Assembly (NCBI GenBank): GCA_948567375.1
Contig: OX419759.1
Location: 7,098,744 to 7,162,743 of the forward strand
Reading direction: 5' to 3'
Source of the DNA: Lunularia cruciata
Taxonomy: Eukaryota; Streptophyta; Marchantiopsida; Lunulariales; Lunulariaceae
DNA length: 64,000 bases
This document shows, piece by piece, positions 12,636 to 24,647 of the stretch. The notes beneath the pieces are model-generated. The model was not told where the DNA came from. It saw only the letters and a program-made list of their open reading frames with translations, and did no database searches. The position numbers and the translations under genes were made by a program. How positions within the stretch are numbered: the stretch's first letter is position 1; each line of letters begins with the position of its first letter.

Positions 12636-13272
12636 GTGCATATATACATCACTATCAACATCATACACTATATAAGCACAACTCACACATAACTCATACA
12701 TAAACTCTAAAGTGTCACAATAATCAGATCGTTTATAACTCTCAAATCAATTCAACTCAGATCAGTACTTGATCTATCACTCTATAAACTGCCAACAATT
12801 GGACATTCATTACAGTCAAGCCACACCCACTCTAGCTAAGAGAATCCATGTGACGCTTGCGAGCCTCTATCCACCATAGCAAGGAACTCAAAGGCTAAAC
12901 ATCATAGAAATGAGCTCTTTTGAGCTACACTTTGAAAGTATACCCCATGGACTTGAGCTAGGTCTAAAACCCTAATGGTCCCACCAACGGCATACTTGAC
13001 GGTGAAAACGGTGCAAAGTGACAATGGGTCCCACTTTGAAGTCAATCCCCAAACACAAAATTTGATAGGAGGAAAGTAGTCTATGGGAAACTATTGAAAT
13101 ACCTCTAATTACTATCACTGCAACTTCAATGTTTGAGCAATCTAGATGCGACACTACAAATGGCATGACAATTATCATGCGTATATACATTGTTACACAA
13201 CATACATCATTGTCAACATCATACACTATAGAAGTACAACTCACACATAAGTCATACATAAACTCTAAAGTG
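12636..13272 (-). repeat. Left (3') LTR region of B, block order X-L-X
   Basis: Block X (about 80-95 bp, on the minus strand starting TGRCACTTTAGAG) occurs at 12636-12716 and again at 13176-13272. Block L (12714-13170) lies between them. The minus-strand sequence just inside is G-rich (GGGGGG near 13278), as expected of a polypurine tract next to an LTR start. The simplest reading is an LTR of X plus L (about 555 bp) followed by the start of a second LTR. An alternative is that L inserted separately. AAGTG at 12709-12713 matches AAGTG after the right LTR (22939-22943), but X itself ends in this sequence, so its status as a target duplication is uncertain. Confidence 0.6.
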
Positions 13273-15300
13273 CCAGAGTTGCCCCCCTAGCTGGCGGTAA
13301 GATCCCTCTAACTCCAGATAGCCATCCACTCCAAGTATATGGTATACCCTATGATGGACAAAGATCAGAAGGCCAAGTGCTATAGAGCACCATTGTTAGT
13401 CGCTTGTCTGCAATCTATGCCATATAAAGAATGAACTAGCTATAGGTCAAGTACATCTAGGATATAACCACTATCTATAAGGAACCACCATGAGAGGAGG
13501 AGTCATACATGCCATATGCCATCCTCTCAAATAGTTATCACACACTAACATAATAGCAGCTCCACCAAAAGAGCCACATAACATAGACCTCAAGCTTGCA
13601 CGTACTAGTGCCAAGCTTGGGTCCATAATACCATCAATGTTTGGGAGGTGGCATGGCGCACAATTGCACACATGATCCTTCCAAACAACACCATCATGTC
13701 CTTTCAACACAAGGACTCCAGATGGCAAAACCTCATGCACTCTCAAGATAGTACGGCCTGTCAAAACATCAAGTGTTGTCAATATTGTCTATTGTAGATA
13801 AACATAGTCTCCTAGATGAAATCAATGGATTGAAGGTCTATAACCTCCTCCTCAAATGGTAGCATAACATAAAGTATCTCTATGTTGAGCAATCACCAAG
13901 TTCTCAAAGGCCATCAACATCACTCTCCAAAAGATCTCTGCCCACTTAGAACATGCGCTCATCCATACATCTAGATCATCCAAGTCCAAAACTAAAGAAG
14001 CATCTCAACAAATAGTTGCAGGTAAATTTGGATCTTGTCCATAGAATAGAAAGTAAGGAGAGAAGGATGCTAAGGAGGCTTGCCGACTGAACTGATAGCC
14101 CATGGCCAACCAAGGTAAATGGAGATCCTAATCTCCCAACTGGCCTCTTTATAAACCATACTTTTGCAATCCTCTCTTCACCGTCTGAACCACTCTCTTT
14201 GCTAAGCCATCTGCCTCAATGTGATCTTGAGAGATAGTACAATGATCAATCAAAGCCTTGTCACGCAAGACCTGAAACTCCCCCAAGAACTCTATACCTT
14301 GATCAATCAAAACCTCAGCTGGTGCACCAAAATGACTAAGAACCCGGTCTAAGAACAAGTAAGCCATTCCTTCACTAGACTTGTCAAGAAGTACCACCAA
14401 CTCAGTCCACTTGGAGAAGTGCTCCACCATCACCAAAACATATTGATGATGTTTCACAATCAATAGTAAAGGTTCGGCAAAGTCCAAACTCCAATAGTAA
14501 CCCAATCCCATGATAGGTAATGGGTGCAATTGTGGCATAGGAGCATTAAATGATGCTCTAACTTGGTCACAAACCACACATCTAGCAACAAACTACTATA
14601 CATTGGTCTGCATATTGCACCACCAATAATGACTTGGGAGTAAGCTATATGTACGCTTTACTCCAAAATGTCTTAGCTCCTCATGAGCATGACTGACCAA
14701 TTGTAGTCTTTGAGAGGGAAGTGGTATTACTCTCACTCTACTATCTTCCCATACACGCAAAAGGTGTCTGCCCTCCAATCTAAACCGTCTGGCTTGCTAA
14801 GAACACGATCTCTCTCCTTGGCCCAATTGTGCCACCCACAACACTAGTGCAAAGATAGTCCATCATTAAGACATCATCATGAATGTCTTGCTGGACTATA
14901 CCAATATCTTCACTTTCTAGATCTGTGACTTCAATAACTCATCTTGTATGAGCTGAGAGAGATATCACCAAAGTCTCAAAAAATATACACAAAAAGGTAG
15001 ATGCATGCCAACCTTGCACCATCTCCTCATCTGAGTTACAATACCAACATACTTTGGTCTAATCTTGCTGGCTGGTACATGGGTTTCTACTCGACCCATC
15101 TGCATCACGATTCACCACTCTAGGTCTATAAATAATAGTGAAATCATAGTCTTATAAAATCAGAGCCCATTGTGCAAGCTTTCCTAAAAGCTTGTCAGAC
15201 TCCATCAACCACTTCAACAATTGATGATCAATAATGAGAGTGAAGGGGCTACCAAATAGGTAACATCAAAAATGTGATATTGCCCAAATGGCTGCCAAGT

Positions 15301-15710
15301 TGTAACAATATGGAGTTTAGCGACGAAGTCAGTCGGGCTCACAAAGTAGCACATAAGACAAATTAGCCTAGAATATTACGGAAGTATCTAGGAAGCTTCT
15401 TGGGAAGCTTCTTGGTCAGCTTAGCTTGCACCTTAAGTAAGTAGCTTCTAGAAGCTTCCAACTAGCTTAGCTTGCACGCCAAGTAGGCGGCTTCTAGAAG
15501 GAAGCTTCTTGAGAAGCTTCCTAGTTAACTTGGCTTGCACTCTAAGAAAGCGGCTTGAGGAAGCTCCTTGAGAAGCTTCTCAAGGGCCTTGTAACCTATA
15601 AATACCAAAGCCAAAGCTCATGCTAGGCATTTGGAGTTTTCCCTCATTCAAGTGTCCCAATGTGAGTTTCCATTCTCCTATTTCTCTCCTTGGTTTCGGT
15701 CTTTTATACA
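15301..15710 (+). repeat. Solo LTR of family C nested in fossil B
   Basis: This 410-bp block starts TGTAACAATATGGAG and ends in TTTTATACA. It is rich in AGAAGCTTC-type motifs. It matches, in opposite orientation, the LTRs of element C at 48305-48742 and 53506-53788. Copy A has continuous sequence at this place (near 1598), so this insertion postdates the A/B duplication. No clean target duplication is visible. Confidence 0.8.
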
Positions 15711-16278
15711 AACACTCTCCCTCATATGAACTATACTTTGCCTCCGCTGAATTGTTGGAGCAACTAGCATAGGCCACCACAAACTCCTTCCCCTCATCAT
15801 CATGTTGGGTAAGCACTGCTTCAAGCCCCAACATACTCCATTCAATATGAACCTGAAATGGTCGTCCTTTGATCTATCTCCTCAAAATAAGAGCAGATGT
15901 CAACCTCTCCTTTAGCTCTACAAAAGCTCTCTCCCGCTCATCTCCCCAAACACCACTCATATGTAAGCTTGGTCAGCTTTGTCAAGGCCTTGGCAATGGC
16001 ACTAAATCCTCTAACATAGCGGCGATAGAAGTTCACCAACCCAAGGAATGCTCGCATTGTGCTTACATCCGTAGGCCGAGGAATATGTGCAATAGCCTCC
16101 ACCTTGGTCTGCTGAACACCAAGTCCTCAGGGTAGATAGTGTGATCCAAATACTCAACTTGCTCATGGAAGAACATACACTTCCTAGGATGTAATTTGAG
16201 TCCATGAGATCTCAACCTCTCAAACACCTCCAACAATGTCTCTCATGCTCCTCCACAATAATGCTATAGACCAAAATG

Positions 16279-17018
16279 TGTAATACCAAGAGCTACCCAT
16301 ATGATCTAGATGTGAAATTTGGTTTGGTAACATCTAGAATGATGTTATACATGATGGTTAAAATAGATCAGATAGAAGTATCACCAAAAGAGTACTTCTA
16401 CTAACAAGGCAGAAATTGAAATAGACTTGAGAACCTTAGAACCAATAGCTAGACATATGATTTAAAGGTGAGAAATGGTTTGGTAACATCTAGAAGGATG
16501 TTACACATGATGGACTAAACAGATCAGAAAGAAGTATCACCAAAAGTGGACTTCTACTAATAGAGTAGGAATCAAAATATGCTTGAAATATTTGAAGGCA
16601 ATTTTGGAGGCCTAAACGGATGAATTAGGCCTCAAAAATATGCAAAACCCCCCTCCTCTTTAGAAAAAAGGCTGGCCTTCCCTCCTCCCTACTTCGGCTC
16701 ATCAAGAGATTTCCAATGGTACCTTACTCATGTGATTTTGAGATGCCTACAGGAAAATTTCCTAAAAGATTCCCTCCGGTCAAAGCTTGTTTGACCAACC
16801 AGATAGGACCTAGACCAGACATGTCACCCATCCAAGTAAGTAATCCAAAGGTGGAGCTTGCTGACATGTCACCTATCTATGTAGCTAATCTATGGTGGAG
16901 CTTCCTTGGAGGAGATCCTCTTTGTCTATATAATAAAAAGAAGGTGCTCCTTTGGTGCATCAAATGTTTGAGTGGGTAATATGTGTTTTCTCTTTTCTCT
17001 TGTCCTTGGAGTATTAAA
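16279..17018 (+). repeat. Solo LTR (family S) nested in the pol region of B
   Basis: This 740-bp counterpart of 2152-2889 occupies the same internal position and is flanked by AAATG on both sides (16274-16278 and 17019-17023). It has the same internal duplicated block and TATA-like CTATATAATA. Sharing the site with A shows common ancestry of the two copies after this insertion. Confidence 0.85.
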
Positions 17019-17999
17019 AAATGTCATCAATATAGCACCAAAATCCAATCTAGCTAGGATCCTATCCATGACTCTTTGGAACTCAAAAGGAGCATTCTTT
17101 AACACAAATGGTAAGAACCTCCACTGATATAACACATCCTTGGTGTAAGGATCAATAGCCCAAAATATTACCTTGGGCTTATCTTCCTCCTTGATTGGCA
17201 ATTGATGATTCCCGCTCAAAGATCCAAAGTATTGAAGACCTTTGCATGCCCAATCACATCAAAAATCTCCTCCGCTACAAGCATGGCATACAAATCAGCC
17301 TTGGTTTGTTGGTTGATAGGACGGTAATCTCCATACATCCGCCTATCTTTGTAGTTGCCATGAATATCCTTCTTGGCTGGCATCACTATAGCTGATGTAT
17401 ACTCTCCATGATAGATCTCCACCAAACTAGCCTCAAAAAGGTCTCTACTCCGGCTCTGAATCAATGTCCTCTCCATGGCACTATAGTAATAAGGATGTTG
17501 AAAACTAGTGTATTGCTAAACAACTCAATCCGTATATCAAGTTCTTTTAGAGCACCCAAATCCTTCATTTTGAAGGCAAAAAAACTCGTGTAGCTCCTCA
17601 AGAACCTCCAAACACTCAGTCTTTCCTCTCCAATAAGCTGGGATCCAAGATCTGGATCCCAAGTATCCTCTGTAACCATCACAAGAGTGGAAGACGCATT
17701 GGCTAGCTGCTACATTGGGCCCTTGGGAGCAATAGTGTCATGCCTCCGACCGCTAGAGGTCCCAACCTTTGTGTGAAAAAATCCCTCCACTTTGGCTGCA
17801 AGCTCAACACGTCCTCTACCTGCATCCCAAGTGGACCAAGGGTGTAATCCAAGTAGCCCATGCTCACCTGGATGGACTCCAAGTAGACCACTCTCCCTAG
17901 TAGCTATTGGCTATGTCCCAAGAATACCATGTCCACTCGGTCCATCACCCCCAACATATGCATGAATCGTCTTGTTAGGCACCGAGCTTACAAGTGTCT

Positions 18000-18995
18000 A
18001 AGTGGTGATGCCTATCAAGTGCATCCTATGCTGCTTTGCCAAGCCAAGGCTCACAATCTAGGTCAAACAATTCAGGTCCATAGCCTGACCTAACACCTGA
18101 TGCTTGGATGCCTCTAACACTATTGGAATGATAGTAATATCAGTGTGAAAACCCATTGCCCGCTCTCTCTTATCAGCATTATGCTCCTCTTACTACTATA
18201 ATTGTGAGTCTTAAACCAGTCTAGGACCTCCCTCTTGAAAAGCATGAGAGCTTGGGAAACTCATAAGTGTGTGAAAAGCAGCTCTAGGCTGTCCAACTAG
18301 GTTCACCACTACCATAGGTGACCTATTAGCCACTACCACTATTTGAGGCTAACGCTCAACATCCAAGATGTCATCAACAAGGATGTGGTCTAGTCACTGA
18401 ATCCCATCATATGCATGTTGTAGAACCTCTTTGGGTAAGAGGTTTGTCTACCAAAGACAATGAGCTCGTGATCCCACTCTAGCTGCATCTAACATCTAGC
18501 TGTAAACACATTAAGTCCATCCAAGAATGGACCTAATGTGTATTTGCCACCACCCGGGTATGAGAATCACCCATCAAAGAGATGTTCTCCAAAATGTAAG
18601 CTGGAGAAATAGACAAATGAACTTTGAGATGTCGTAGTATCCGTAACATCTCCCAAAACACACCAGGACAAGGACCTTGAAGACCCAAACCTTGGCCAAC
18701 ACGTATATGTCTTTGATATGTCCATCCAGAAATCACCAAATGAACAGGCCAATATCTCTCTAGATCATACACACCCAGTAAGGAAATGTTTGCTAGGAGG
18801 GCCTTCTGGTAACCTCTAACTGCTGACATTGGTAATAACTTAGGATAGAGGTAGGCCAAGTGTGCCACATGATGTAAAGAGACTTGCCTAGTAGTCTCAT
18901 CTCTCTCCACATACAAGTACCTCTGCACTCGTATACCCACCTATAATACCACAACTAGTCCAATGCTAATCCCACCAAACAATTCCAATAGACAT
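18000..18995 (-). mobile_element. C5-cytosine DNA methyltransferase-like domain inside fossil B
   Basis: This is the counterpart of the domain in A. Visible signatures include VERDETTRQVSLHHVAHLA (the region after motif I), GLGLQGPCPGVFWEML (just after motif IV), YILENISLMGDS (motif VI-like) and VLGQAMDLN near the distal end. It lies between the protease-like region and the reverse transcriptase, as in A. It is decayed. The presence of the domain in both copies at the same place shows that it was part of the ancestral element. Confidence 0.8.
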
Positions 18996-21900
18996 ACTCC
19001 CTCTGCTGGATACTGCTAAACAATGAGTGTGGTATCCAAAGGTGTCAAAGTAATCAACTTTGGAGGCTCATCCTCATACTCATCTCCTGATGGTACGAAG
19101 GCTCTACTCCAAGCCTATTGCACTAATTGATCTGCATGCTGATGCAATGCATCCTCTAAACTCCACAATGGAACATCTAAGAAGGATGGAATAATCTCTC
19201 TTGTACTCCAAATCCAAGTGATCTCTTTTGGTACTTCAGTATCCTCTACATGGGCATTCCACTCTAACAAGTCACTAGGCCAAGTAACAACACCACTAAA
19301 AGCTAAAACTAATGCTGCCATGGTCTCAGACTATAGTGAGCCAAGATTACCACTACTGAAGCATATGGGTAGATGACATACTTGTCCCTCACTAGACTGC
19401 CAACCTGGTCTTTAGGAGCTTGTCTCCTCCCAATAGTCAATGCTGAAACCCATGGAGCATAATACTACTCCCCCAACTAGGACATTGTATGACTTAGCTA
19501 TTTTTGTAATTGCTTGAGCTCTCACTACTGAGCTATCAATCGGATGACCAAGGTGAACCTAGATAACAAGCTCCCCACGTGTGATGTACTGTATCAAACC
19601 ACCACCTAAAGATGTTTGGATCTGAAATGGACACCTCTCTACATTGGTCTTCCGCAACTCTAGACCGACTACTATAGTCTTCCCAAACATAAGAGGCTAC
19701 ACACTAGGGTCTAACAAGACTCTTTATGGTGTATAGGCCTTCCTTGAAGGTCCCACTAGATGGAAAATCCCCCTTTGGTTATCCAGTAAGACAACACTAG
19801 GTGTGAACCATGCTATCTCAAAGGCCGGTCTCATTGGCAACTCCTCTAGTCTAGCTATTGATGCATGCCATAAACCACTGGTTGTTGAACAAATCTCATG
19901 CTCCTCAACCAAGTCAGCTCTACTATCAACCACCTCTGCTCTAGCAATAGGAACTGTATCATCCCTATTCTCACAAAGTGTGGCAGCCAAACGGAACACT
20001 AGAGCTGGATCAACTCCCAATGTAAACATGTTATTGGTTGAAAACAAAGTGCACTGCATAATTACCTAAGCCGCCCAACAACATGCTAGACTCAGTATGT
20101 GTAGTAGCAGGTGGCTGACTAGCAAGTAGTATATCATGCACTCCATCACCACGTACCACACCTACACTGGGACGTCTAAGAGCCATGGATGTTGTTTGCA
20201 ATGCCTCAAATAACATGAAAGATTGGGGAAGTCTGACATGTCTCCCAACCTCTCCTCTTTGTGGGTCCAACTCCACTGATGCCCCTCTAGGCTCAGGAGC
20301 ACGTACAACACTCCTAGTTATTGTTGCAGATGCATCCACTTGTGCTATTTTGCACAGGAAGTCCAGGAAGTCCAATGCATCTCTATCACCAACATATGAG
20401 GTGGAAACTTCAACACCCAAATCTAATCTCCTTTGAGCAATAGCCATACTAGCCAATCTCTTTTCCAATTGCTCAATCTAAGTAGCCATAGTTGTATCAA
20501 AAGTAAGAGCAAGTATTTCACCCCTACTAGGTGTAGATCCTCTACCACCACCTCTACCACCTTGTACTCCATGACCTAGTGCTCCTCTACCACCTGCCAT
20601 AACAACCATACCACTCCGTAACTATGGGTGTAGATCAAAGCATCAATCACTAGGATGACCATATATGTGATAATGCTCACACTATCTCTGTGCTGGCTAT
20701 GACACACTAGAGGTATTAGGTCTGTTATCTTGAGTACCCTGTCTCCTATGGTGAGGTCCACCACAAGTTCAACAAGAAACACCACCATTTATTAGCTACT
20801 GCTGACCCAAAAATGAAAGTAAGGGTCTAACTACAGTAGGCCCTCCACTCGCTCCATAAGATCTAGGCTATCCACCCTATCCTCAAAAACCAACTAGGCA
20901 TGGTGCACTTTGTTGCACTCTAGAAGAAGTAACAACTGTGGATGAGGTCTCCCTACCAAATCCAGATGTCATCACCTTCTCCTTCACCATGTTGAGCTCA
21001 ATACGCTCAGCCAAACCAAAGACCACTACCAAAGTAGGCAAAGTAGCCTACAACAACATAGCATCACAAACTCTACGTCATAACTCCTTATCTAGTATCC
21101 CATACCAAAACTGGATTGCTTGGGCCTCAATAACTCCTTGAGTGAAATTGATCAGCCACCTCAGGGAGTGTATGCCTTGCATAAGCTCTCTCCAACCTTT
21201 TGTTGGAACTCCTGCAAGCTCCTCAGCTTGTCAGTCCGCTCTCCTTGGTAGTTCTGCCTCAAACACTAAAAGAACTCCAACATGGGATTAACCTCCAATA
21301 CCACACCACCTCCTATAGCGATACCTCCACTCGTAGTAGCATTATTTTTAGCTAATGCACCACCACTAGCTCCACCAATGCTACTTGAGCTAGAACTCAT
21401 GGGTACTATCGATCTACTCTTGAAAACTGAGCCTAAAGTGATCAACACATAGTTCAAAGACCAATATTGTCTCCATAACTCAATCTCCTCCAAATTAGCT
21501 CTTGTAAAATTATGGTAGTCATCCATTGGTGGACCCTCCATATGCTAAAACAACCACTTCTATGCCATGAGGGGTGTAAACAAAGTCAGGTTCCGCATCT
21601 ACTGCTGATCACACCAACTATCAAACTCATGGATGAAGTCATCCAACTCAATGGTATCCATTGTACTAGAGTAACACCTAGGGCCTTTGGAGGCTCCACA
21701 AATCTAGCTCATGGCCCACAACAACGGTCTAGACACACCAAGTGCTCTCTCCATTGAATTAGCTATTGTATCAAAATCCAACTCAGAATCAATCTCCTCC
21801 TTCATTGGGACCTGAAATATAGGTTGATACCAAGCACCACTCCAAGTAAACCCATTGCGTATACAAGGCTAACTCCTCTAGAATCCCTAAAGAACTCTAT

Positions 21901-22486
21901 TGTGACAAAGTAACCGTACTGTAACCGCAAACCGGAACCACAAATTGCAACCGCAAATCACAACCGCAAGTACCTCACTAGCTCTAGCCAAAATTTGCAA
22001 CTTCAAAACTCCTCCAAATCTAGCAAAGCTCTTCCAAATTTGGCCAAAATCTGATGTAAACTCCAACAAAAATCTGATGTAAACTCTAAATTTGGCTGAT
22101 CGCCAAATCCTCCGCTAACTCTCCACTCAAGCCAAATTGAATTAATAGGTTTTTCCAAATCATAAATTCATGAGAATAGATTCCCAACTCCACCTTCAAG
22201 TTTACTTTCTCAGCAAAACTTGCAACAAATTGGTCCTACCTTCACCTCTTGAGCTCAAAATCACAACCATTGCTCAAAAATTACTTCTTCTTTGCTCAAA
22301 AATTGGCCAACACTTCCGCACACTGTTTGCCTTATTGCCAAATCTGCATCAAGCAATGAACTTGAACTTCTACACACCAGGGAAAACTTGAACTTTGATC
22401 AAGCTACCAACAATCCAATGCACTTGGAGATACAACCAACACTCATAGTTTTTGTACCTAATTTCCTGATGACTTCACTTCTCTGA

Positions 22487-22938
22487 TGTAATTAGATCGT
22501 TTACAACTCTCAAATCAACTCAACTCAGATCAGTTTTTGATTTGTCACTCTATAAACTACCAACAATTGGGCACTGATTACAGTCAAGTCACACCCACTC
22601 TAGCTAAGAGAATCCAGGTGACGCTCGCCGGCCTTTGTCCATCACAACCAAGAACTCAAAGGCTCAACATCAAAGAAGTGAGCTCTCTAGAGCTACACTT
22701 TGAAAGTATACCATTGGACTCGAGCTAGGTTTGAAACACTAATGGTCCCATTGACGGCACACTTGATGGTGCAAACAATGCACAGTGATGGTGGGCCCCA
22801 TTGTGAAGTCAATACCCCAAACAAAAAATCTGACTATCAAAAAGTAGTCTATGTGAAACTATTGAAATACCTTTAACTACTATCACTACAAGTTCAGTGT
22901 CCAAGCAATCTAGATGCGACACTACAAATAACATGACA
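22487..22938 (-). repeat. Right (5') LTR block L of fossil B
   Basis: This 452-bp block is nearly the same as 8320-8771. It runs from TGTAATTAGATCG to ACATGACA and is followed by AAGTG. On the minus strand its inner flank contains ATCAGAG, resembling a tRNA-Met primer site. Confidence 0.7.
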
Positions 22939-23461
22939 AAGTGCAACACTATTCAAGAAGGGAAAGAGAGTATAATTACATATAATTCTTTTAAGGATTT
23001 GGTGTTTATAATAATACTGTCAAGAGGAAAATTCATTTTGATCGAGTATTAAGTTACATTATACATTATATAGATAAGAGCAGACTTAATAATCTGAAAT
23101 GATCAAATTATATAAGAGGATATTGTGAGTAATTAACAATAGCAGATATTATGATAGGATTACAACTGAGGATATTATGATCAAGCTACAATGGCAGATA
23201 TTATGATCGAATTACAACAGTGGATATTATGATCGAGCTACACTAGCAAATATTATTATTGTGAATTCCATACAAGAAATTTTAGGAAAAGATCACTATG
23301 AATTCTCTTGAATGGGTTGCAAGTAGAGAAAGAAAATACAAAGACATCCAAGCATACAAATTATCTAACAAAGTTATCTCTTTGTTATTCAAAACATAGA
23401 ATGTTATGTAGTTATGGATAGAGAGTTTAATTTATTTGTAAAATTTGGTACAAGAACTTAA
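22939..23461. repeat. Right flank of B, duplicate of 8772-9346
   Basis: The sequence matches the flank of A until about 23461, then diverges into an AT-dinucleotide run. The tandem 26/52-base repeat (about 23105-23250) is one 52-base unit shorter than in A. This gives the right boundary of the large duplication. Confidence 0.75.
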
Positions 23462-24400
23462 TATATATATATTATTCTATATGAAATAAATTATAATTGA
23501 TACTTTTTATTTTTATAAATATAATTTAAGTTATACAAAAATAAAAAATATTTTCTCAGAAAAGGATAATCATAAAAAATAATACTTCTTTGCATATTGA
23601 ATAAGATATTTGCTAGATGATTTATATAATTATGATATTATAGGTGAAATATAAATAATTAAAGCAGATATAGATTTTAGCATTATCTTACGTTTGGAGG
23701 TTTTTCTCATATTTTACTTTCTTTTTAACATCTCTTTGGTTTTACTTCAAAACAAGAGGAAAAAATTCAAAATCCATATGATATGATATGTTGCAAACTC
23801 TTCTATACTATTTTAATTATGGTGTATAATTTTGAGCGATCGGGTTTGAGTTTCTCAACTAGCTTAAATTTATGGATTGTTTTATTACATTTCCCCTTAG
23901 ATAGACTGCAGTTCAAAATCTAAATATCAATTGTTTGGAAATTAGGATCAATAAATTTACACAAAAAAGAGGAATGAAATTTACAAGATGCATTCCTACT
24001 CTAGTCATGTATGAAAATCGATAAAGTTCTATTATGTGGACTGTATTCAGTCGATTTATTTCTTCTCTCCATAGATCAATTTAAGCCTTTGGTTCTCCTC
24101 TTTCTCCTCTTCTCTTTTATTCGAGTATTTTTTGCCAAGGCTATGCTCCATGCTTTGTATTTTAGTGCCAAGAATTTGTCTGACTTAATCTGCTACTGAT
24201 ATCATATAAAATTACCAGATATTACAGGGGAGTAAAATCTCAGGACGTTAAACGTGCCGGAATGAAGAACCGAGGAACCATGGTTTACCGACGGATGAGA
24301 TGAGATGAGATGGGGTCTTTCGTCATTACGGTTGGTTCCGAGATCAGTCGATAGACTCTGAGCAAATGAGAACGAGGGGTGTGGAAGGATGTGGTTGCCG
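23462..24400. other. AT-rich spacer, then gene-island edge
   Basis: Up to about 24.2 kb the sequence is AT-rich with no recognised gene or repeat. After that the composition becomes balanced, marking entry into the gene island. A 119-codon minus-strand reading frame at 24202-24561 has no recognisable features and probably overlies the promoter of the Tim-family gene. Confidence 0.4.
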
Positions 24401-24647
24401 GACAGGGAAACTGCGTCAGATAACGTGGTCGCAGTGACTACAGAGAGAGATATTATTCGTGATCTGGTGGAAAGAAACCTGCTCGCTCGGAACAGGCTCA
24501 GAACTCGGACATTGCGCCCTGTCACGTCACGCTTCCACTTGTGACTAACTTCTCGAAACACCGCTGCTAAGCTCGTGTGTCTTCGGAATTCAGCTTTAGT
24601 TCCACAAGGAAGGACTGGGGATTGGATTGTGAAGCAGAGCAGGGGAG

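Larger units (their letters stand above)
13273..22938 (-). mobile_element. Ty3/gypsy LTR retrotransposon fossil B, with a DNA methyltransferase-like domain
   Basis: This is a second copy of A in the same orientation and part order: 5' LTR block (22487-22938), gag (about 21.9-20.5 kb, zinc-knuckle-like near 20.65 kb), protease-like region (about 20.1-19.2 kb), methyltransferase-like domain (about 19.0-18.0 kb), reverse transcriptase (about 17.7-16.0 kb, with a nested solo LTR), RNase H (about 15.8-15.2 kb, with a second nested LTR), integrase (about 14.8-14.15 kb) and a post-integrase tail (about 13.8-13.3 kb). Clear family signatures are GDYRPINQQTKADLY in the RT and VEHFSKWTELVVLLDKSSEG in the integrase. 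It is broken, with many breaks (more than a dozen). It is more complete than A at the 3' side. Confidence 0.9.

Noticed and set aside
12709-12713. AAGTG as a secure target duplication for element B
   Set aside because: Block X of the LTR ends with the same bases, so the match to 22939-22943 may be chance.
24202-24561. 119-codon minus-strand frame upstream of the Tim-family gene
   Set aside because: No recognisable domain; it overlies the likely promoter of a well-supported gene on the other strand.
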